This document shows, piece after piece, positions 60,601-64,000 of a stretch of DNA of 64,000 nt (the stretch's first letter is position 1; each line of letters begins with the position of its first letter). The notes below the pieces were generated by a model. The model worked only from the letters and a program-made list of their open reading frames with translations. It did not search any database and was not told the DNA's origin. A program made the position numbers and the translations under genes. Origin of the DNA: Ignelater luminosus (Eukaryota > Arthropoda > Insecta > Coleoptera > Elateridae); the NCBI GenBank assembly GCA_011009095.1, contig VTPC01091053.1:66274-130273 (forward strand), given 5' to 3'.

Positions 60601-62607
60601 CATTTACATTCTTGAGAAAAGCTAACCTGATTGTAACCTTGCAGCTAGACCACCATTGGGCCGCCGCAAGTGGGTTAGTCAGAATTTGCGTCGTTTTTTG
60701 TCTCCGCTATTTGCTCTTGCCTGGATCTGGGTAAGCTAACTAATGACGGTTTGTTTATTCTATGGTCTCCTTCGCTACTATTCTTTGAGATTCAGAAAAG
60801 AGAAAGCTAATGTCCCGTGCACCCTCGGAACAGGTCTCGTAGCTTTACATCCTTACAAAAAATTTATTTATTGGAGATCAAAATTTGCTAATTACCAGTC
60901 CACGTAAAAGCTAGATAAGTTACTTTGTGAGCAGACTTTGTCCGCTTGATCTGTCTCTCTGCCCCACACAGAGAGAAAACTAGAGAAAACTAATCTGGTT
61001 CAAGACTAGACTGTAGTGACTTATAGATACAGTCTACTTACGATTTCTCCAATGACACGCAACTTGGTCGGTCTTCTTCGTGTAAAATTTTTAGACAAAG
61101 CTAGTCAGGTTGAAAGTCAGACTTTCCGCTCTTTACCGGACCTCCAGTGGTCTATTAACTTAACTAATTGGAATCACCTTTTGTACTCTGAGGCTGAACT
61201 TACATAATTTCCACTCTTCATTCCTCTGCTGATTTCGTTGCTCCTACTTTCAAACAGTCTTAGAAACTCTTTTCGGGCTCGGTATTCGATTTATTGTGGA
61301 CGATGCTCGGTCGCCAGTTTTTTAATTACATTGGATAGATATTCTACAAATTAATGATTTAATTAAAGTAACTCATTAAAAACCATAAGCATTTAACTAT
61401 TAGAATTTTGATTTGAAAGTTGATGATGAATTTCTTCTAAATAAACAACTACAAAGTTTAACCCATAGATTCTTATTTAATAAATCATGCCCAAGACGAT
61501 GGAGAGTCCTTGATTTCAAAACTAGGCGATAATGATGATCTGTATCTTGATCGCTGTTACGTTAGATGTTCTTTATCTTTCAATAAAAATTGAAAAAGTA
61601 ATTTATTCTAATATGATTCAATTCAACATTATTTTTGATTGCAGAGTTTAATGGGTGGTTGGTTAACACACTACAGTTTTAGATGTCAACCCGTAGATTA
61701 CTCACACAATCCTCAAGCTTTGAGGGTAAGTTTCAAACCCATCCCTGCATATTATAAACAAGACTAACCAATCAATTAATAATTCTAGATGGTGCGAGGC
61801 TGCTGGTGGTACTACATATCCAAATTTACAGAATTCCTAGATACGGTAAAACAATTTCAAATTAAAACACATTTAAGCACAATAGCAGAAACCATTTTCC
61901 CTTTTTAGATCTTCTTTGTATTAAGAAAGAAGAATGATCACGTTTCCACTTTGCATGTAATTCATCATGGGGTAATGCCGATGTCAGTCTGGTTCGGTGT
62001 CAAATTCACACCTGGTGGACATTCTACCTTCTTTGGGCTTCTCAATACCTTCGTACATATCGTCATGTACAGCTACTATTTACTTGCAGCATTTGGACCA
62101 CACATGCAAAAATACTTATGGTGGAAAAAATATCTTACAACTCTACAAATGGTGAGCTCGTAACAGAAGTGGTTTGTATTATAACAATGCAATAACGTAA
62201 ATTTCAGGTGCAATTTGTTCTTGTAATGGTTCATGCTTTTCAACTTCTCTTCATCGATTGCAATTATCCGAAAGCTTTCGTATGGTGGATCGGAATGCAT
62301 GCTATTATGTTCTATTTCCTTTTCTCTGATTTCTACAAACAAACTTATATGAAGAAGCAAGCAAGAAAGAACCAAGAGGTAAACTGTCGAGATATTATCA
62401 ATTTTGTGTAATCTATAAAAGCAATTTTGTTTACAGGTTAATGGTACAGCTAAAAAACCAAATATTGGAATATGTTTCACGACACAAACGTCGCTGTACG
62501 AAACATCAGATAAAGTGAAAGACATTACAAGAAGTTATACTTCAGAAGGAAATTCGGACCTTAGGAATAGGGCTTTTATAGATAATTCTAAGACTAAAGA
62601 TCAGTAG
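45572..62607 (+). CDS. Very-long-chain fatty acid elongase (ELOVL family), seven coding exons
   Basis: Seen: exons 45572-45632, 54867-55057, 61645-61725, 61789-61845, 61909-62151, 62208-62378 and 62437-62607 join in frame across GT/AG introns to give 324 residues ending in TAG. The protein has [11 protein letters not shown] near residue 20, KFTEFLDT (123-130), the metal-binding box HVIHH (146-150), [12 protein letters not shown] (176-187) and TTLQMVQF across the exon 5/6 junction, plus several hydrophobic segments. Known: this is the ELO family of multipass ER membrane proteins, which condense malonyl-CoA with acyl-CoA in the first step of each fatty acid elongation cycle; in insects they feed cuticular hydrocarbon, wax and membrane lipid synthesis. 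Length and motif order are normal and no catalytic residue is missing. The C-terminal tail (from about residue 260) is basic, then polar, without a canonical terminal KKXX signal. Substrate chain length cannot be read from sequence. The start codon is chosen because it gives the short N-terminus usual for the family. Confidence 0.95.
46300..46690 (-). repeat. Interspersed repeat family, reverse copy
   Basis: ATGACATAACCTCATTTTGG-like start, CTAACCTAGCCTAATTAATT, AAATTGATCCAATTTCATCT, GATCCTAACCTAACTTAATT, AACAGATAAATTTATCG and TTAACATTTTGCTATCTTAT parallel the other reverse copies. It lies inside ELOVL intron. Confidence 0.7.
47262..47318. repeat. Orphan hAT-like end
   Basis: TTGCCATAGGCACC then ACCCTAGCACCAGCCCT is the inverse of the block AGGGCCGATGCTAGGGT ... 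GGTGCTCATGGCAA at 60369-60412. The CAGGGCC-G/TGCTAGGGT motif is a typical hAT terminus. Each copy lacks its opposite end nearby. Confidence 0.5.
48164..51180 (+). pseudogene. P-element/THAP9-type transposase pseudogene with introns
   Basis: Known: P-superfamily transposases carry an N-terminal THAP finger and an RNase H-like core. Seen: exons 48164-48252, 48382-48674, 48732-48869 and from 49262 join in frame at GT/AG sites. The THAP finger spans exons 1-2: [20 protein letters not shown], the conserved Trp in [15 protein letters not shown], and an AVPTIF-like STAIPTVF. Exon 4 gives [17 protein letters not shown] and [16 protein letters not shown]; then [25 protein letters not shown] and [15 protein letters not shown] (core), [10 protein letters not shown] plus [15 protein letters not shown] (late region), and a C-terminal [21 protein letters not shown] block. 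Breaks: TAA at codon 3 (48170-48172), frameshifts near 49655 and 50625-50690, stop at 50366-50368. It lies in the ELOVL intron in the same orientation. Terminal repeats not found. Confidence 0.9.
51185..52050. repeat. Short repeats of ~140 bp and a mariner-like end
   Basis: CTCAAGTAGATCAGTGAAGGT (about 51293), CTCAAGCAAGTCGGTGAAGT (51436) and CTCAAGCAGATCGTTAAAGG (51577) recur at about 141-bp spacing, and GGCAACC motifs repeat at 51200-51380. The stretch to about 52005 ends TTAGACACACTGTATA, similar to the terminus of mariner-like elements. No coding potential is evident. Confidence 0.5.
52413..54795 (+). mobile_element. hAT transposon copy, about 2.4 kb, decayed
   Basis: Left end CAGGGCCCTGAATTTGAC and inverted right end CAGGGCCTAATTTAGACC match imperfectly, with CAGGGCC at both outer termini as is usual for hAT elements. 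They bracket a complete but broken hAT transposase (52611-54590). An exact 8-bp target duplication is not evident at these boundaries, so the outer limits may be off by a few bases or the flanks have diverged. It lies in the ELOVL intron 70 bp upstream of coding exon 2. Confidence 0.8.
52611..54590 (+). pseudogene. hAT transposase pseudogene (TTF-finger / DUF4371 / dimerisation type, ZMYM-like)
   Basis: Starts [17 protein letters not shown], the SGxQKRK start of this family. After a frame break and an in-frame TGA (52879-52881) where DIGEWP is expected, the longest intact piece (53007-53648) carries a TTF-type finger ([10 protein letters not shown] ... RGFDNWKN), then the DUF4371 region ([24 protein letters not shown] with a catalytic-type Asp). 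A one-base shift near 53637 moves the following [16 protein letters not shown] to another frame. After more breaks the C-terminus is recognisable (54321-54590): [20 protein letters not shown] and the hAT dimerisation end, finishing at a stop. The middle (about 53770-54060) is partly deleted. Inactive; same orientation as ELOVL. Confidence 0.88.
54867..55057 (+). CDS. ELOVL coding exon 2
   Basis: Acceptor TTTTACAG ends at 54866 and donor GAG|GTTTGT starts at 55058. The exon encodes residues 21-84, including the conserved PRVNDWLLM entry, the first membrane segment ([17 protein letters not shown]), the family motif [11 protein letters not shown], and the start of the second membrane segment ([19 protein letters not shown]). 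It is stranded between introns of 9.2 kb and 6.6 kb, both loaded with transposon remains. Confidence 0.93.
55058..56940. other. ELOVL intron, AT-rich, no gene seen
   Basis: Starts the 6.6-kb intron between coding exons 2 and 3. Short frames at 55982-56167 and 56477-56722 are not recognisable. Nothing else stands out. Confidence 0.6.
56945..57330 (+). pseudogene. LINE reverse transcriptase fragment (+ strand)
   Basis: The + frame reads [20 protein letters not shown] followed by [20 protein letters not shown], the conserved RT blocks with the YADD catalytic box intact. A frame break follows, then a YGILLWG-like segment near 57290-57330 in another frame, which in many jockey/I-type LINEs follows the RT and precedes the C-terminal tail. 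Upstream RT blocks and the endonuclease are missing. It is cut off near 57.6 kb where a minus-strand element begins. Confidence 0.8.
57628..58810 (-). pseudogene. R1-like LINE fragment: gag zinc knuckle joined to RT, endonuclease missing
   Basis: Minus strand, high to low coordinates: an RNA-binding-type gag segment with [20 protein letters not shown] and IRIGWVNC (58390-58290), a zinc knuckle start [11 protein letters not shown] (about 58275-58240) whose second knuckle is degraded, then directly the ORF2 linker ([18 protein letters not shown], about 58125-58075; [11 protein letters not shown] and WKDLYSEL, about 58020-57970), and RT block [38 protein letters not shown] (57790-57650). Normally a full endonuclease domain lies between zinc knuckle and linker; it is absent, so ORF1 and ORF2 sequence are fused by an internal deletion. 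Several frame changes. The clade call rests on gag-knuckle and WKDLxxE patterns typical of R1-type elements. Confidence 0.75.
58811..59510 (-). pseudogene. Probable 5' part of the R1-like LINE (gag upstream region)
   Basis: Minus-strand coding-like stretches at 59240-59470 ([36 protein letters not shown]) precede the gag region in the expected order. No domain is certain. It may be the disordered N-terminus of the same ORF1 or a different fragment. Confidence 0.35.
59511..61644. other. ELOVL intron: orphan hAT end and a small degenerate repeat array
   Basis: Contains an orphan hAT-like left end at 60368-60412 (CAGGGCCGATGCTAGGG). From about 60600 to 61290, GC-richer sequence repeats a degenerate motif: GAGAAAAGCTAACCTGATTG, GAGAAAGCTAATGTCC, GAAAACTAATCTGGTTC, ACAAAGCTAGTCAGGTT and others. 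Style resembles the 30.6-36 kb array but the units are more diverged. No gene; the 61016-61207 frame is spurious. Confidence 0.45.
61645..62607 (+). CDS. ELOVL coding exons 3-7 (catalytic half)
   Basis: Five exons are separated by introns of only 56-63 bp, all GT/AG and all phase 0. They encode [18 protein letters not shown], the catalytic HVIHH in exon 5 and the TTLQMVQF block at the exon 5/6 junction; exon 7 encodes the polar C-terminal tail ending NSKTKDQ and stop 62605-62607. The tight intron spacing contrasts with the giant upstream introns, so repeat load is confined to the 5' part of the gene. Confidence 0.95.
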
Positions 62608-64000
62608 TTTAGGTTTATATAGTAGGTACTACTATATTCTGTATTTATTCTTGTAGATAGAAACGATTAGTTATTAGTTAACATAGCATGCGTTGTTAGT
62701 TTAAGGTATTATAATTATAATAATTTAAGAGAATTTCGAAAATGTTTTCAAACGTACGCATTTTGATCTTCTCTTGCAAACAAAGTGATATTAAGATGGG
62801 AAGATTCAAAGATGCCATTTTTTGAAAAATAATAATTAAAATAAATGGAAACAACAGTTTCATTTTTGTGTTACAAATGATGTCATAATTCAATAATAAT
62901 TATTGGAGTTGTAACCTAATTTTAAATTTAAAAAAATAGACAGAATGCTAGTTAATGATACCGAAAAACTGTTCGGGTGAATTCATGGTGACACGTATTT
63001 TTTCAAGGGATATTTTAAGTTAACGTATGCAATTTGAAAAAGAATACTTGCGTAGTCATTAGAAACGTACCCTAACAGTTTTTTTTTTTTATTATTTACT
63101 AACACCCTGTGTACTGAGCATTTACACATACTGAAAGGACTTCTTATAAAAGTAAGAAAGTTAAGTATGTTGTAATCAGTTTTTAAGGTTGTTGTATGTA
63201 CTTTTACATAAAAGTCTTTGTATTTATTTTTTGTTTAGTAATAGTAAATATTATTTTGTTGTGAGATTATTTTTAATATTAAATCACCATTCAAAGAGTT
63301 GTAATGCTTTTAACAAGCATTACCACTTTGAAGTAGTATCGGTATAGATCTGCGCCTGCAAGTTATGCAACTTATCCTACACATTGTAAATTCAATTAAA
63401 ACTACCTGAATATAAATAATTAATTGTGGGGCGACTAGATTTTAGAAAATAAAAAACTGGTACACTTTTAATCTTGAAATTTTTAACTGAGGTTTTCTTT
63501 TGACTAAATGTTATCTTTAATATTAACACTACCGCTATGTCTGATACAGTTATTAGAAAACACATTCATGCACCTCAAGATCGTAAAGATGATTGTTTAG
63601 AGAAAACAGTGTGATTCATCGATGCAGAGCTAAAAAATATGTAATGGAGTTGATTTTTCAAATCAGAGTGTACTATATTTTAAATTTAGATTCCAAGATT
63701 AAACTTTGTTCATCTTGATTATTCGACTACTAGAACTAACTAACAGAGCTTCATGCCAAACAATTCTGTTTTGCTATTCACTAATGATTAATTTGCTATG
63801 CATGTATTACTTATCAATGCCTTTATTTGCACTCAGTTTATAAAAACTGAGTTTGTTGCAAGAGTGGTTTTGGAGGTATGGGTTTGTTTTATAAACTTAA
63901 TGACGAGAATTGCAGGGCAAGAGGCCTCGCTTAATGTGATGTGATTTGATGCATATGTTGTTTATTATTTTTCTCAGTATTATGATCATTAAATCTCGGA
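62608..64000. other. ELOVL 3' UTR and downstream flank
   Basis: AT-rich, no further gene seen. Candidate AATAAA signals at 62840 and 63448. The small minus frame at 62696-62893 is not recognisable. Confidence 0.5.
62840..62845 (+). promoter_or_regulatory. Candidate polyadenylation signal of the ELOVL gene
   Basis: The first canonical AATAAA after the ELOVL stop lies 233 bp downstream. A second occurs at 63448-63453. Either could end the transcript; sequence alone does not decide. Confidence 0.45.

Noticed and set aside
1..64000. tRNA, rRNA or CRISPR features
   Set aside because: No B-box-containing cloverleaf, rRNA-like stretch or spacer-repeat array was found by eye; the regular repeats here lack CRISPR organisation and the genome is eukaryotic.

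Overview
The window is nuclear DNA from an animal, almost certainly an insect. It is strongly AT-rich, with long introns, many decayed transposable elements, dispersed repeats containing GGTTAG/CTAACC motifs, and one intron-containing gene whose protein closely matches insect very-long-chain fatty acid elongases. A beetle is my best guess at order level, but that is weak inference. There are no operons, CRISPR arrays, rRNA or tRNA genes that I can see.

The one convincing host gene is an ELOVL-type elongase on the + strand. Seven coding exons run from 45572 to 62607 and join in frame with GT/AG boundaries to give 324 residues with the HxxHH motif. Coding exon 1 is isolated from exon 2 by a 9.2-kb intron, exon 2 from exon 3 by 6.6 kb, and exons 3-7 are packed into one kilobase. 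The upstream 45 kb has no other convincing host gene. It may be intergenic or hold a far-upstream 5' UTR exon (weak candidate at 1805-1857).

Nearly everything else is repeat-derived. 0-7 kb: AT-rich sequence, a Gly-X-Y-like 9-bp repeat at 5.3-6.45 kb split by a mariner transposase fragment, and a possible LTR/primer-binding-site junction near 0.5 kb. 9-18 kb: a satellite of about 240 bp with a conserved core, a long-TIR element with a nested giant hairpin (14.5-16.3 kb), and a mariner pseudogene (17.9-18.76 kb, minus). 19-21 kb: a short element with inverted ends and a THAP fragment, containing an assembly gap of exactly 100 N flanked by identical 47-bp sequence. 25.8-27.2 kb: a LINE endonuclease fragment and a second patch of the 9-bp repeat. 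30.6-36 kb: a degenerate tandem array built from modules of about 52 bp, organised centrally into a higher-order repeat of about 300-340 bp. 37.8-45.1 kb: a BEL/Pao-like gag remnant, a non-autonomous hAT element with a BED-finger ORF, and a LINE on the minus strand.

Inside the ELOVL introns lie a P-element/THAP9-type transposase pseudogene (48.16-51.18 kb), a hAT transposase pseudogene with recognisable ends (52.41-54.80 kb), and two opposed LINE fragments (56.9-59.5 kb), one of which is an R1-like copy with ORF1 and ORF2 sequence joined across a missing endonuclease. No intact transposase was found. The transposons, satellites and host gene do not form a visible common system. The most unusual items are the 52-bp-based array, the 240-bp satellite with its conserved core, the nested hairpin element, and the gap-flanking duplication.
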